Shown here piece after piece: positions 7,678 through 17,007 of a DNA stretch of 52,260 bases (position 1 is its first letter; each line of letters begins with the position of its first letter). A program made the translations under genes and the position numbers. A model generated the notes under the pieces. It saw only the letters and a program-made list of their open reading frames with translations, searched no databases and was not told the DNA's origin. Source of the stretch: Aquidulcibacter sp. (GTDB lineage Bacteria; Pseudomonadota; Alphaproteobacteria; Caulobacterales; Aquidulcibacteraceae); assembly GCF_020253525.1 (NCBI RefSeq), contig NZ_JADCBK010000004.1, positions 1-52,260 of the forward strand. The letters are read 5' to 3'.

Positions 7678-10311
7678 TTAGTAGTTCCAGCGCAAGGTCA
7701 CACCATAGGTGCGTGGCTCACCAACAAAGGCATTGATTTGGCTTGTCACCGGACGTGGGGCGAAGCCACCCAAAGCGGGTTGGTTGGTCAGAGCAGGTGC
7801 GTCGCCTTGCAGCGGCGAGTCGAAGGTGATCTGGGCGTAACGCTCATCGGTGATGTTGCGGCCCCACAATTCGACGGTCCAACGATCATCTGCCGTGCTC
7901 AATGCCAAACGGGCGTTGATCAGGGTATAGCCGGGTTGGGTCTTGCGTGGATCCAAGTTTGAACCCGTGATCGTGTCGGTGATCGTCCGGAAGTCCGTAT
8001 AGGCTTTAAACGTCGCTTTGTCGGAGAAGACCGAACGCTCATAATTGAACGCCGAACCGTAGGTCCAAACAGGCGAGCTGGTCAGCTGCGCGCCGGGCAA
8101 CCAGTAGAGGTTGGGGTTTTGACCCAAGAAGGTATTTGGCTGTGAAGCCGAACCCAAATTCTTGGTGTACTCGGTCAATGAGTAAGCAGCACCACCGGTG
8201 ATCGACAGGCCCTCGATTGGCGTGCGCAGCACGTAGTCGAATTCAACCCCTTGCGAGACCACTTCAGGAACCGAGGTCACGACGAACGAAATACCGGTGA
8301 AGGTATTCAGCTGGAAGTTCTCAAAGGTCTGATGGAAGGCCGCAAAGTTAGCGGTCAAGGCGCGGTCAAACCACTGAGTCTTCAAACCGATTTCATACGC
8401 ATCCACTGTCTCAGGCGCAAACGAGGTGTTTGGCTGACGCACGGTACGGTTACCAACGCCTGGCGAGATGATGGAGGTGACCAAATTGTTCTGCAGGTCA
8501 GAGAAAGCACGGTCAAGGTTGAAGCCACCAGCCTTATAGCCCCGCGAGTAGGAGGCATAAGAATTGATGTTTGGGGCAATCCGATAGGCAGCTGAGACGA
8601 TGCCAGACCATTCTTTTTCCGACTTCTCTTGACGGTGATCCATGCCATCGAGGGCAGAACGCATCCAAGGTGCGCAGATGGCACCGACAACCGCCGACAA
8701 GGCACCCGCATTGCGGGCCGCATCTAGACCCAAGCGGTTCTCAAGCGCGGTACAGGCCGTATTGCCTTGGGTGCGATAGCTAGCTTGGAACTTCTTTTCT
8801 TCCGAGGTGTAACGCAGACCCAAAGTTACGCTGAAGTCGTCGTTGAATTGATAGATGTTGTGAGTGAACAACGCGATCGATTCGGCGTTTTGCTCATAAT
8901 CGTCAAACTGACCACCACCGGGGGCCAAGGTGCCGATATTGGCTGGGGTCACACCCAAGATGGTCTGCCACGTCGAAACCACACCTGCCAATTGCGTGTT
9001 GGTTACGGTTGGGCTCAAGGGGTTCACGGCCAAAGCTGGGTTTGCCAAAGCCAAGGCAGGTCCCAAGAGACCGCCAATATAGGCTTGGTAATCATTGCCG
9101 GTGCGGAACCGTACATGGGAGTTGATGGTTTCCTTGGAATAGATGGTACCGACCAACCAATCCAATTTGCCCAGCGAGCCGGCATAACGGAATTCTTGCG
9201 TGAAGTTGTCAAACGAAGCGCCTGCGCCTTCCGACTTCAAGCTGTAGACAACGTCTGCGCCGCTATAATCAGAGTCAGCACCCGCGGTCCGCTTCCAGTT
9301 GCGTTGGGCCGTGATCGACGTCAGCTTACCAAAGCCAACATCCCAGTTCATCTCAAGGCTGATGCCCTTATCTTCGATATCTTGGTCATAGGTACGGTTT
9401 GCACTGGCCAGATAGCTGTTGAGATTGCGGGTGGTTTGAAGCGCATTAGGCGAAATCTTGTTCAAGATGTCGGTGGTCGAAGGAACACGCACGTCCTTGG
9501 TCCAAACTGCAGCAGCGCAGCAGGCTTCGGCGCGTGAAGCTTGGTCAACGATCAAGCGAGCATCAAAGGTTTCACTTGGCGTGTAGAGCAATTGGCCGCG
9601 GATCGCATAATAATTGGAATCATTCGACTCCGTACGGGCGGTACCGTTGTTCACATTCATATAACCGTCGCGAGCGCGCGCGGTGACATACAAACGGCCA
9701 GCCAACTTATCTTCGATCAGAGGACCCGTGATACCCAGACCAAGACCGCCCAAGCCGTAATTGCCGAACGTCGCATCGCCCGAAGTGCCAAACTCAAAGC
9801 TTGGCTTCTTGGTGGTGACATTGATCAGACCAGCCGACGTGTTGCGACCAAACAGAGTACCTTGTGGACCGCGCAGAACTTCGATGGCGCGAATTTCGCC
9901 CAAGTCACCAAAGGCAACGCTGTTGCGGGCGCGGAACACGCCGTCGATCACGACACCAACCGAAGATTCAAGACCGGGGTTAGAACCCTGCGTACCGACG
10001 CCGCGGATGCGGGCGGTAACCGAACCCGAGTTCTCGGAAACAGGCACCTGCAGCGATGGAGCCAATTGGGTCAGGTCGCGGATGTCTTTAACGCCAGCCG
10101 ACTCGATGGCTTGGGTGCCGATCGCGGTCACGGCGACAGCGACGTTTTGCAGCGCTGTTTCACGGCGGGTCGCCGTAACGATAACTTCCTCAACGGGCCG
10201 ATCATCTTGTGCAGTTGGTGCTTGTTGCTGCGCGAATGCAGGTGCGGCAAAAACAGACGTTGCGCATGCAGCCAACAGAAGACCACGGCGGCCCAATCGT
10301 TCAAAATTCAT
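7678..10311 (-). CDS. TonB-dependent outer-membrane receptor
   Basis: Predicted TonB-driven importer of 877 residues. A signal peptide ends at FAAPAFAQQ, then a TonB-box-like EEVIVTATRRE and a plug domain with VGVVIDGVFRARN and EVLRGPQGTLFGRNTSAGLI, then a barrel ending in an aromatic residue (LRWNY). The LRGPQGTLFGRN form of the plug is typical of the large receptor families of sphingomonads and caulobacters. The ATG at 10311 has GGGAGAG five bases upstream. It is divergent from the FAH-family gene at 10541, sharing a 229-bp promoter region, so receptor and enzyme may be co-regulated. Ligand unknown. Confidence 0.91.
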   Translation of the reverse strand: MNFERLGRRGLLLAACATSVFAAPAFAQQQAPTAQDDRPVEEVIVTATRRETALQNVAVAVTAIGTQAIESAGVKDIRDLTQLAPSLQVPVSENSGSVTARIRGVGTQGSNPGLESSVGVVIDGVFRARNSVAFGDLGEIRAIEVLRGPQGTLFGRNTSAGLINVTTKKPSFEFGTSGDATFGNYGLGGLGLGITGPLIEDKLAGRLYVTARARDGYMNVNNGTARTESNDSNYYAIRGQLLYTPSETFDARLIVDQASRAEACCAAAVWTKDVRVPSTTDILNKISPNALQTTRNLNSYLASANRTYDQDIEDKGISLEMNWDVGFGKLTSITAQRNWKRTAGADSDYSGADVVYSLKSEGAGASFDNFTQEFRYAGSLGKLDWLVGTIYSKETINSHVRFRTGNDYQAYIGGLLGPALALANPALAVNPLSPTVTNTQLAGVVSTWQTILGVTPANIGTLAPGGGQFDDYEQNAESIALFTHNIYQFNDDFSVTLGLRYTSEEKKFQASYRTQGNTACTALENRLGLDAARNAGALSAVVGAICAPWMRSALDGMDHRQEKSEKEWSGIVSAAYRIAPNINSYASYSRGYKAGGFNLDRAFSDLQNNLVTSIISPGVGNRTVRQPNTSFAPETVDAYEIGLKTQWFDRALTANFAAFHQTFENFQLNTFTGISFVVTSVPEVVSQGVEFDYVLRTPIEGLSITGGAAYSLTEYTKNLGSASQPNTFLGQNPNLYWLPGAQLTSSPVWTYGSAFNYERSVFSDKATFKAYTDFRTITDTITGSNLDPRKTQPGYTLINARLALSTADDRWTVELWGRNITDERYAQITFDSPLQGDAPALTNQPALGGFAPRPVTSQINAFVGEPRTYGVTLRWNY

Positions 10312-10540
10312 TTTTCTCTCCCAGAGAATGGTTGTTTTCAGCCTGATGTTTCAGGCCCTTTGTTTCTGCCAACCCGCAACAACGCATGACGTTGCGCAAA
10401 GTCCGCAGAGCTTACTTCGGCTATACGCATGGTTGACGTAGGGGTCGAGGGTGAAATACTGCAATCTCAAGTCACAATTGTGTGCTGTTGCCAAATCGTC
10501 ACAACTTGGCGCTTCACCGAACCCTGAGGATGTTAAGCGC

Positions 10541-11386
10541 ATGAAACTTGCTACAATTATGCACAATGGCGCACGGCGGATCGCGCAAATTGAAGGCAAG
10601 GTGGCGCAGATTTTGGCAGCCCCCGGTGATGGGCTAGGCGTGATATCGGCACTTCGCGGCCCCGCAAGCGGTCGCGCGATTGTGGAAGAAGTACCGCTGG
10701 ATACGATTGAGTTCCTCGCCCCTGTGCCTAACCCCCCGCGCATCTTTGGAATTGGCCTGAACTATGCCGATCATGCAGCCGAAACAGGTCGAGAACCGCC
10801 TGCAATCCAAACCTGGTTCATGAAGCAGATCACGGCCGTGAATGCGCCCTATGGTGAGGTAGAAAAGCCCTGTGTATCCAATATGCTCGATTTCGAGGTC
10901 GAGCTTGTGGTCATCATCGGGGCAGAGGCTCGCCATGTACCGGTCGAACGCGCCCATGAAGTGATCGCGGGCTATTGTGTGGGGTGTGATTACTCGGTTC
11001 GCGATTGGCAAAAGGCCACGCCTACGATGATTATGGGCAAAGGCTTTAATACCCATGCCCCGTTCGGCCCAGTCTTGGTGACTGCCGACGAAGTCGCAGA
11101 TTTGGATCAACTGCGCTTGCGGTGCTACGTCAATGGTCAGCTCATGCAGGATGGCTGTGTGGCCGACCTCATCTTCAAGGTCCCGCAGATGATTGCGCAT
11201 TTGAGCACGGCCTTCACCCTGCTGCCCGGCGACATCATTTTCACCGGCACACCAGCAGGGGTCGGCATTGCCCGCACGCCGCCGGTCTATCTGTTTGCAG
11301 GCGACACAGTACGCTGCGAGATCGACGGCCTTGGCGTGATCGAGAACAAAATCATTGATGAAGTGAAGGCCACTATCATCGCGTAA
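10541..11386 (+). CDS. Fumarylacetoacetate hydrolase (FAH) family protein
   Basis: Metal-dependent enzyme of the FAH fold, which covers fumarylpyruvate and acylpyruvate hydrolases, 2-hydroxyhepta-2,4-diene-1,7-dioate isomerases and oxaloacetate decarboxylases. The metal-site region LDFEVELVVIIG and the blocks GYCVGCDYSVRDWQ, GKGFNTHAPFGP and TGTPAGVG are present. I start at 10541 (MKLATIMHNGARR), where the family homology begins; an in-frame start at 10451 would add 30 residues over the promoter region. 281 residues. Its 3' end overlaps the convergent receptor gene by 11 bp. The reaction cannot be fixed from sequence alone; aromatic-acid breakdown is a plausible setting given the divergent receptor. 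Confidence 0.88.
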   Translation: MKLATIMHNGARRIAQIEGKVAQILAAPGDGLGVISALRGPASGRAIVEEVPLDTIEFLAPVPNPPRIFGIGLNYADHAAETGREPPAIQTWFMKQITAVNAPYGEVEKPCVSNMLDFEVELVVIIGAEARHVPVERAHEVIAGYCVGCDYSVRDWQKATPTMIMGKGFNTHAPFGPVLVTADEVADLDQLRLRCYVNGQLMQDGCVADLIFKVPQMIAHLSTAFTLLPGDIIFTGTPAGVGIARTPPVYLFAGDTVRCEIDGLGVIENKIIDEVKATIIA

Positions 11387-13472
11387 TCGTAATGCCTACG
11401 CGCCAGATGGGGGTAGCAGTTTCTGACAGGATTCCTGCCCCCGATATGGCCGTCGCAATCCCCGCGCCCGTGACGTTTTCGCCCGCGACAAAGAAGTCCA
11501 GATCCGGTTTTGGCGACCAAGAGGCGCGCAAATCCAAAGCCTGATAGGCCTTGAGTTTGCGGCTATTGAGGTCGTCCTCAAAGCGCGCGCCTTCACCACG
11601 CAGCGCGACCTTCAACTTTGGCCCGGCCTGAAGCGGCAGAGTGAGCCCAAGATGGCTTGCCCATGGCGCTGATTGGGCCGGACGCAAACCAGTCAGAGCG
11701 GGAAGCAATCGCCCTCCGTCGACTTCGGCATCGACCAAAGACAGGCGTATCTCGACTTCCGGCTGCATGCCGCTTCCAGCCGCTTCCCAAGTCAATCCAG
11801 CTTCTATGCCTCTGGCCTGAACTTCCCCAGCATTCAGTCGCTGACGTAGGGTGCCGCCCGCCGGCAAGAAACCGACGCGGGGCAACACACCGGGACCAAT
11901 CCCAATGGTTACATTGGTGATCGGGTCCTTAAGCTTGTTCGCATAAAGGGTCAGACTGCCCGTCCAATCCCCGCCAAGCCCCTGCCAATTTGCTTGCAGG
12001 TCAACATCCAAACCTTCAAGCACTTCCGGCGCGAGATTGGCATTAGCTTCGGTCACGTCATTGCCGACCCGAAAAGGACGGTGCAGCTCGTTGAGACTGG
12101 GCGGGCGGAAGGTTCGAAACAGGCTGATGCGCGCCTGCCCGCCCATGGCAAATAGGGACATACGGCCCGTCGCAACATAGCCATCTTTGTCAGAAGGCGC
12201 TTCTGAAAGCGTCACCGCCCCCGATACCCGGTCCGCCTCCAAGCGCTTGGCGCGATCATGGGCCCAATGATCCACGCGCAGGGTTGCGTCTAAGCCTAAT
12301 TGTTCGTCTGCGGACAACAAGGCACGCGGTAGATCTAAGCCAAGCCCCACCAGCCTTTGCTGGCCGCCTGCGACCCGCGTGCGGGTAAAACTGGTGCCGA
12401 TAAATCGGAATAGCTCACGCGTTTCGCCTTCGCTTTGGCGCCAATCCAAGCTCCATCTTGGACTCCACCGCACCAAGGCAGGGGCATAAATCAGGGACCC
12501 ACCGAGGGCTGAAGCCGGCGTTTCAAACTGATCCAGCGCGGGTGTGACGCTGGCGCGATCGGCCGATACAGAGACTGTCTGGTTGGAGAAATCGCGTGTC
12601 TGCGCAAATAGGATAAGCCGCGATTGCCCCCAATCCCCCGCCCACTTACGAGCCCCACTGATATCCGCCCCTCGCGCTGCGCTGCGGCCGCCAAGGGTTC
12701 CCGCCCCCTTTTCTTCCTCAAATCCAGAAGCCCGAAACGACCATTGACCGTTGCGGGTCGGAATTTCGCTTATCAAGGTCAAGGTAGAAGCAGTAAAGTC
12801 AGCGGGCAGATCCACGGCACCGCGCTGGTTGCGACTAACTGGGATGAGACCATCATTCGTCTCATAAGAGGCTAAAGCGGTGATGGTCCCATCGCCTGCC
12901 ACCAGAGAGCCGCGCGCTGCTGCTTGGAGCGCCCCCTGCCCACCAGCTGACAGGCGGATGCGGGATGGTCCCCCACGCGCCTCAACCAGATCCAACGTGC
13001 CGGTTAGGGCAAGCGGGCCAAAGCCCGCTCCAGCTGCCCCGCGACGCACATCAACCCGCTCCAAGAACAAAGGATCATGCCGTACCCAAAAAACCCAACT
13101 GCCAAAGGGATCATTTTGGGGAACACCATCAAGGCTCACCAAAGCGCGCCCGGCCCCATTCGGCGCAATCGGCCTTAAGGACAGGCCTTGAATGGTGGCG
13201 TTTGCGGGCCCACTCGCCGTGCGCCTGAAAAGACCCACACCGGGTGCAACCCGCAACGCCTCGTCTAAACGCACCCCAGGAGATGCGTCCAAAGTGGTCT
13301 TAGTCAAACTGATCTGCGCTGGCATAGACCGATCAGTCGGGAGACGCTCTGCTCGTACGACGATCACCTCAGAATCGGGCCCAGACTCGGCCATCCGCGC
13401 ACTGGCGACTGTCTCAGAGGGTAATACTGCGGCGGGGCTTGTGAGAAGGAGAAGGCTAGGCCAAGAAAACAT
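11376..13472 (-). CDS. TonB-dependent receptor
   Basis: Third TonB-dependent receptor, 698 residues, in the smaller size range. A short hydrophobic signal (SWPSLLLLTSPAAVL), a TonB-box-like SEVIVVRAERL, a plug (ATIQGLSLRPIAPNG, ALVSLDGVPQNDPFGSW, VDVRRGAAGAG) and a barrel follow. Unlike the two others it ends in Arg (WRVGITITR) rather than an aromatic residue. The gene overlaps the convergent FAH-family gene by 11 bp. The base composition resembles neighbouring genes. Ligand unknown. Confidence 0.87.
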   Translation of the reverse strand: MFSWPSLLLLTSPAAVLPSETVASARMAESGPDSEVIVVRAERLPTDRSMPAQISLTKTTLDASPGVRLDEALRVAPGVGLFRRTASGPANATIQGLSLRPIAPNGAGRALVSLDGVPQNDPFGSWVFWVRHDPLFLERVDVRRGAAGAGFGPLALTGTLDLVEARGGPSRIRLSAGGQGALQAAARGSLVAGDGTITALASYETNDGLIPVSRNQRGAVDLPADFTASTLTLISEIPTRNGQWSFRASGFEEEKGAGTLGGRSAARGADISGARKWAGDWGQSRLILFAQTRDFSNQTVSVSADRASVTPALDQFETPASALGGSLIYAPALVRWSPRWSLDWRQSEGETRELFRFIGTSFTRTRVAGGQQRLVGLGLDLPRALLSADEQLGLDATLRVDHWAHDRAKRLEADRVSGAVTLSEAPSDKDGYVATGRMSLFAMGGQARISLFRTFRPPSLNELHRPFRVGNDVTEANANLAPEVLEGLDVDLQANWQGLGGDWTGSLTLYANKLKDPITNVTIGIGPGVLPRVGFLPAGGTLRQRLNAGEVQARGIEAGLTWEAAGSGMQPEVEIRLSLVDAEVDGGRLLPALTGLRPAQSAPWASHLGLTLPLQAGPKLKVALRGEGARFEDDLNSRKLKAYQALDLRASWSPKPDLDFFVAGENVTGAGIATAISGAGILSETATPIWRVGITITR

Positions 13473-13550
13473 GCAAACAAACCTAGTCTAGCTTGCTTTC
13501 AACAGCGAGTGGTTTTGACCGCGCGGCCAACCTCTTCTAACGACAAATTG

Positions 13551-14030
13551 ATGATGGACTTGTTGCTTTCCTTCGACCTTGCGACCGATCGCGACACGCG
13601 CGAACTTGGGGCGCGCTTGGCCAAAGTGGTGCGAGCAGGCGATTGCCTGGCGCTGCGGGGCGATTTAGGGGCTGGGAAAACCTCCCTCGCGCGCGGGCTG
13701 ATCAGGGCTTTTCTCAACAGCGATACCGAAGTCCCTAGTCCCACCTTTACCTTAGTGCAGCGCTATCAGCCCGACCCGGACGAACGGCCAGACGCGCCAG
13801 AACTGCTTCATTTCGACCTTTATCGCCTCGAAAGTCCCGATGATGTCTGGGAATTGGGCTGGGAGGAGCTTGACGAGGTGATCAGCTTGGTGGAATGGCC
13901 AGATAAAGCGGGGCCTAATCTCTCACCAAGAAGCCTCGACATCCATATCCTCATTTCGGGCGATCACCGCCGCGCCCATCTGTCGGCCTCGCCGACTACG
14001 ACTTGGAAATCTCGCCTGAATGACTTCTAA
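13551..14030 (+). CDS. tsaE: tRNA threonylcarbamoyladenosine synthesis ATPase TsaE
   Basis: P-loop ATPase that drives the TsaB-TsaD complex adding threonylcarbamoyl to A37 of ANN-decoding tRNAs. Walker A is GDLGAGKTSLARGL; PSPTFTLVQRY, LLHFDLYRLESPDDVWELG and LVEWPDKAG are the standard TsaE blocks. The start is uncertain: two ATGs at 13551 and 13554 fit the family N-terminus (MDLLLSFDLATDRDTRELG), and a GTG at 13509 is possible; no strong ribosome site decides. The 3' end overlaps amgK by 11 bp, which places an essential tRNA-modification gene at the head of a cell-wall recycling operon, an order I recall from other alphaproteobacteria. Confidence 0.94.
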   Translation: MMDLLLSFDLATDRDTRELGARLAKVVRAGDCLALRGDLGAGKTSLARGLIRAFLNSDTEVPSPTFTLVQRYQPDPDERPDAPELLHFDLYRLESPDDVWELGWEELDEVISLVEWPDKAGPNLSPRSLDIHILISGDHRRAHLSASPTTTWKSRLNDF

Positions 14031-15147
14031 CACTTCCACGCTTGAGGCCACCCGTTTTGAGGCGGCGATCGCTTCGGCTTTACATGCCGCAGGTTTCGGC
14101 CAGGCAGATCGGCAAAAATTCGACCAAGATGCCTCTACCCGTTCCTATGAGCGCTTGAGCCACGAGGGCCGCACCGCCATCCTTATGAAGGCCCCGCCCG
14201 GCAACGAGGATGGGCCCTGTCCGCCCGGCGCGGATGAGGAGACGCGCAAGGCTTTGGGCTGGAACGCGTTGTCGCGACTTGCGGCATCGCGTGTGGAAGC
14301 CTTTGTCGCCGTTGGCACACATTTACGCGGCCACGGCTTTTCTGCCCCCGATACATTGGCAGTGAATGCACCTGTTGGCGTCGCTGTTGTCGAGGATTTG
14401 GGAGATGATCTCTATGCGCGGGTCATCGCCGAAGGCCGCGCCGATGAAGTTGAGCTCTATCATGTTGCCGGTGAAGCCTTGGCTGCCCTGCATCAGACGC
14501 CAATCCCACCAAGCCTTCCCTCGCCCATGGGCCCTTGGCCAATCCTTGATTTTGATGCGATTGCCTTGCGCGAAAATGCCAATCTATTCGTGGACTGGAC
14601 GCCGCGCTTCTTAGGTCTTGATGGATTTAGTGCCGATGCGCGCGCCGAATGGGCCGAAATTCGCGACACCCTCATCGGTGAAATCCTGACCCATCCACGC
14701 GCCTTCACCCTGCGCGACTATCATGCCGAGAACATTTTGTGGCTGCCAGAACGGCAGGGCATTGCACGCGTTGGCCTGCTCGATTTCCAAGACGCGGTAC
14801 ATGGCTATCGCGCTTGGGACTTTGCCATGTTGCTGCATGATGCGCGACGCGATGTCAGTCCTGAAGCCTATGAAGCGACCATTCGTGCCTATCTGGATGC
14901 GACGGGGTCTGAACGCGCGCCATTTGACGAAGAGTTGGCCATCCAAGGCGCGATCAATGCGTTACGCATCTTGGGTATCTTCTCCCGTCTTGTTGGCCGA
15001 GATGGCAAGCAGCGCTATCGCCAGTTCATGCCGCGTGAGGCAGGGCATCTGGCCCAAGTCCTGACCCACCCCCGCCTTAAAGCCATGCAAAACTGGGTCG
15101 CGCGTTATGTGCCACTCGAGGCATTTCGGCAGGCACAAACTGCATGA
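14020..15147 (+). CDS. amgK: N-acetylmuramate/N-acetylglucosamine kinase AmgK
   Basis: Aminoglycoside-phosphotransferase-fold sugar kinase that phosphorylates MurNAc (and GlcNAc) at the anomeric position, giving MurNAc-1-phosphate for MurU. The motifs fit: DASTRSYERLSHEGRTAILM near the N-terminus, the catalytic-loop block LRDYHAENILWL and the metal-binding GLLDFQDAVHGYRAWDFAML. 375 residues. It overlaps tsaE by 11 bp and murU by 4 bp (ATGA), so the three are one translationally coupled unit. With MurU it lets the cell bypass de novo UDP-MurNAc synthesis, including the fosfomycin-sensitive MurA step. Confidence 0.92.
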   Translation: MTSNTSTLEATRFEAAIASALHAAGFGQADRQKFDQDASTRSYERLSHEGRTAILMKAPPGNEDGPCPPGADEETRKALGWNALSRLAASRVEAFVAVGTHLRGHGFSAPDTLAVNAPVGVAVVEDLGDDLYARVIAEGRADEVELYHVAGEALAALHQTPIPPSLPSPMGPWPILDFDAIALRENANLFVDWTPRFLGLDGFSADARAEWAEIRDTLIGEILTHPRAFTLRDYHAENILWLPERQGIARVGLLDFQDAVHGYRAWDFAMLLHDARRDVSPEAYEATIRAYLDATGSERAPFDEELAIQGAINALRILGIFSRLVGRDGKQRYRQFMPREAGHLAQVLTHPRLKAMQNWVARYVPLEAFRQAQTA

Positions 15148-15887
15148 GTGCGATGCCAAGCCATGCCATGGTGTTTGCGGCGGGCCTCGGCACACGCATG
15201 CGACCCTTAACCGACGACCGGCCAAAAGCTTTGGTTGAGGTCGATGGCCGATGCTTGGTTGACCATATGTTAGACCGCCTCGCAGAAGCCGGTGTCGGCA
15301 CAGCAGTGGTCAATAGCTTTCACTTTGCCGAGAAGTTGGTGGCGCATTTAACCCCCCGTAGCAAAGCCAAGCCAAACCTGATCTTTTCGCGCGAAGACGC
15401 TTTGCCTGAGCCTTTGGAAACCGAAGGTGGCCTTGTCTATGCCTTACAGCATTTTCCAGATGGGCCACTTTTCACCTGCAATGCCGATGCGATCTGGCTG
15501 GATGAGACAGCCATCAAGCGGATGGCAGAGGCCTTTGACCCAGACCGCATGGATGGCTTGCTGCTGCTGGCTCGCTTAGATGAAGCCCTTGGGTTTGATG
15601 GACCGGGCGATTTTTTCATGGACGAAGCCGGTAGGCTTACCCGTCGCGGCGAGGCTGCGAGTGCGCCCTATGCCTATGCCGGAGTTCAACTCACGACCAG
15701 GGCAAAGTTTGAAGGCAAAACCGCTACCAAACGCTCGCTCGCCCGCACATGGTTTGACGACTGGGGTCCGCAAGGTCGCCTTTATGGCCTCGTGCTCGAC
15801 GGGCCTTGGCTACATGTTGGCGATCCGCAAGCGCGGCTAGATGCCGAAGCCAAGCTTCAGGCTTTGCGCGCATCCACACAAGCATAG
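15144..15887 (+). CDS. murU: N-acetylmuramate-1-phosphate uridylyltransferase MurU
   Basis: Nucleotidyltransferase that makes UDP-MurNAc from MurNAc-1-phosphate and UTP. The signature AAGLGTRMRPLTDDRPKALV is at the N-terminus, and FTCNADAIW carries the metal-binding Asp. 247 residues, a little longer than related MurU proteins but complete. Coupled to amgK by an ATGA overlap. Its last 31 bp overlap the convergent serine-hydrolase gene, so the two transcripts are antisense at their ends. Alternative: a glucose-1-phosphate nucleotidyltransferase, less likely given amgK. Confidence 0.92.
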   Translation: MSAMPSHAMVFAAGLGTRMRPLTDDRPKALVEVDGRCLVDHMLDRLAEAGVGTAVVNSFHFAEKLVAHLTPRSKAKPNLIFSREDALPEPLETEGGLVYALQHFPDGPLFTCNADAIWLDETAIKRMAEAFDPDRMDGLLLLARLDEALGFDGPGDFFMDEAGRLTRRGEAASAPYAYAGVQLTTRAKFEGKTATKRSLARTWFDDWGPQGRLYGLVLDGPWLHVGDPQARLDAEAKLQALRASTQA

Positions 15888-16990
15888 AGCGCTTGGATGA
15901 GGCGTCCGGCGCGTTCATCACCCAAAAGCGCTGGGGTTTGCTTGTTCATGACATAAGCCGCTGACAAGCGTTTAGCCGGATCGCCAAAACCGCCAGAGCC
16001 ACCCCAGCCAGAATGGCCAAGGGTTTCGGGATTGCTGCCATAGCGCAGATTAGAATTACGCATCACGCCCGCCGCCCATTCGATCTCGTACGGCAAGACC
16101 AAATCCAGCCCGCGAATACGCGGCTTGGTGAAATCTGCCATCGTCTCGGGGGAAATGATCTGGTGGCTGCCAATCTTGCCGTCATTGGCAAAGACGCCAT
16201 AGAGCGTGGCAACCGAACGCGCCGTGCCATGCCCATTGGCGGAGGGAATCTCAGCAAGACGCCAAGCCGCACCACCCCGATTAGGGGAGGCCCAAGGCGT
16301 CAAAAAAGCAACGCGACGGGCCTCCGAAACAGGTCCCAATTCCGCCATCGCCTTCGGACGGCTCATTTCCGCGCAGCGGCTGTGATGAAGTTCAGGCAGG
16401 CCGATCCAGAAATCAATACCCAGCGGCTCGCAGACATCAACACGCAATTGGGTTCCAAGGCTGGTGCCATGCGCACGCTGGGCGAGTTCGCCTACGATAT
16501 AGCCATAGGTCAGAGGGTGATAGCCACTTGCCGTCGTCGGCTGCCACATGGGCGCGACATGGGCCAAGGCTTCTGCCAAAGCGGGCGGATTAAGCCAAAG
16601 ATCGGGATCAATTGGGTCGGGGAAGCCCGGAACGCCAGCTTGGTGTGATAAAGCCTGCGCCAAAGTCACTTCTTTGCCATGCTCGGTAAATTCCGGCCAC
16701 AGCCAACCAATCGGATCATCAAAGTTCAACAGACCTTGGTCCTGCAAGCGGGCAATAACCATCGCGGCGATTGGCTTGGTGGTGGAATAGACTGGCACCA
16801 GGGTTTCGCGCGTCCAGCTTTGTGTTTTGGCGCGGTCCATATGGCCACCGACCAAATCGACGACGACCTCGCCTTCCAAAATGGCGCAGAAACCCGCCCC
16901 CAACTCGAGGCCTTCTTCAAAGTTCAAGTTGAAGGCATCTAAAACAGGCTCGAAGCCCGGCGCAACATAAGGCGAAACCAGATCAGTCAT
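15857..16990 (-). CDS. Beta-lactamase-fold serine hydrolase (family VIII esterase-like)
   Basis: Class-C-beta-lactamase-like serine hydrolase with no signal peptide, so probably a cytoplasmic esterase of the EstB type. The nucleophile motif is S69-T-T-K72 (VYSTTKPIAAMV); the usual Tyr motif appears as PLTYGYIVGEL, and the C-terminus has LGHSGWGGSGGFGDP. 377 residues. It converges on murU with a 31-bp overlap. A role in peptidoglycan salvage is conceivable from position, but the lack of export and the family's broad ester specificity leave the substrate open. Confidence 0.85.
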   Translation of the reverse strand: MTDLVSPYVAPGFEPVLDAFNLNFEEGLELGAGFCAILEGEVVVDLVGGHMDRAKTQSWTRETLVPVYSTTKPIAAMVIARLQDQGLLNFDDPIGWLWPEFTEHGKEVTLAQALSHQAGVPGFPDPIDPDLWLNPPALAEALAHVAPMWQPTTASGYHPLTYGYIVGELAQRAHGTSLGTQLRVDVCEPLGIDFWIGLPELHHSRCAEMSRPKAMAELGPVSEARRVAFLTPWASPNRGGAAWRLAEIPSANGHGTARSVATLYGVFANDGKIGSHQIISPETMADFTKPRIRGLDLVLPYEIEWAAGVMRNSNLRYGSNPETLGHSGWGGSGGFGDPAKRLSAAYVMNKQTPALLGDERAGRLIQALYACVDARKA

Positions 16991-17007
16991 GGTCGCATTT
17001 GGACCCT

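Noticed and set aside
9541-10389. Long open frame antisense to the second TonB receptor
   Set aside because: Shadow of a receptor with a clear signal peptide, plug and barrel; no family motif on the other strand.
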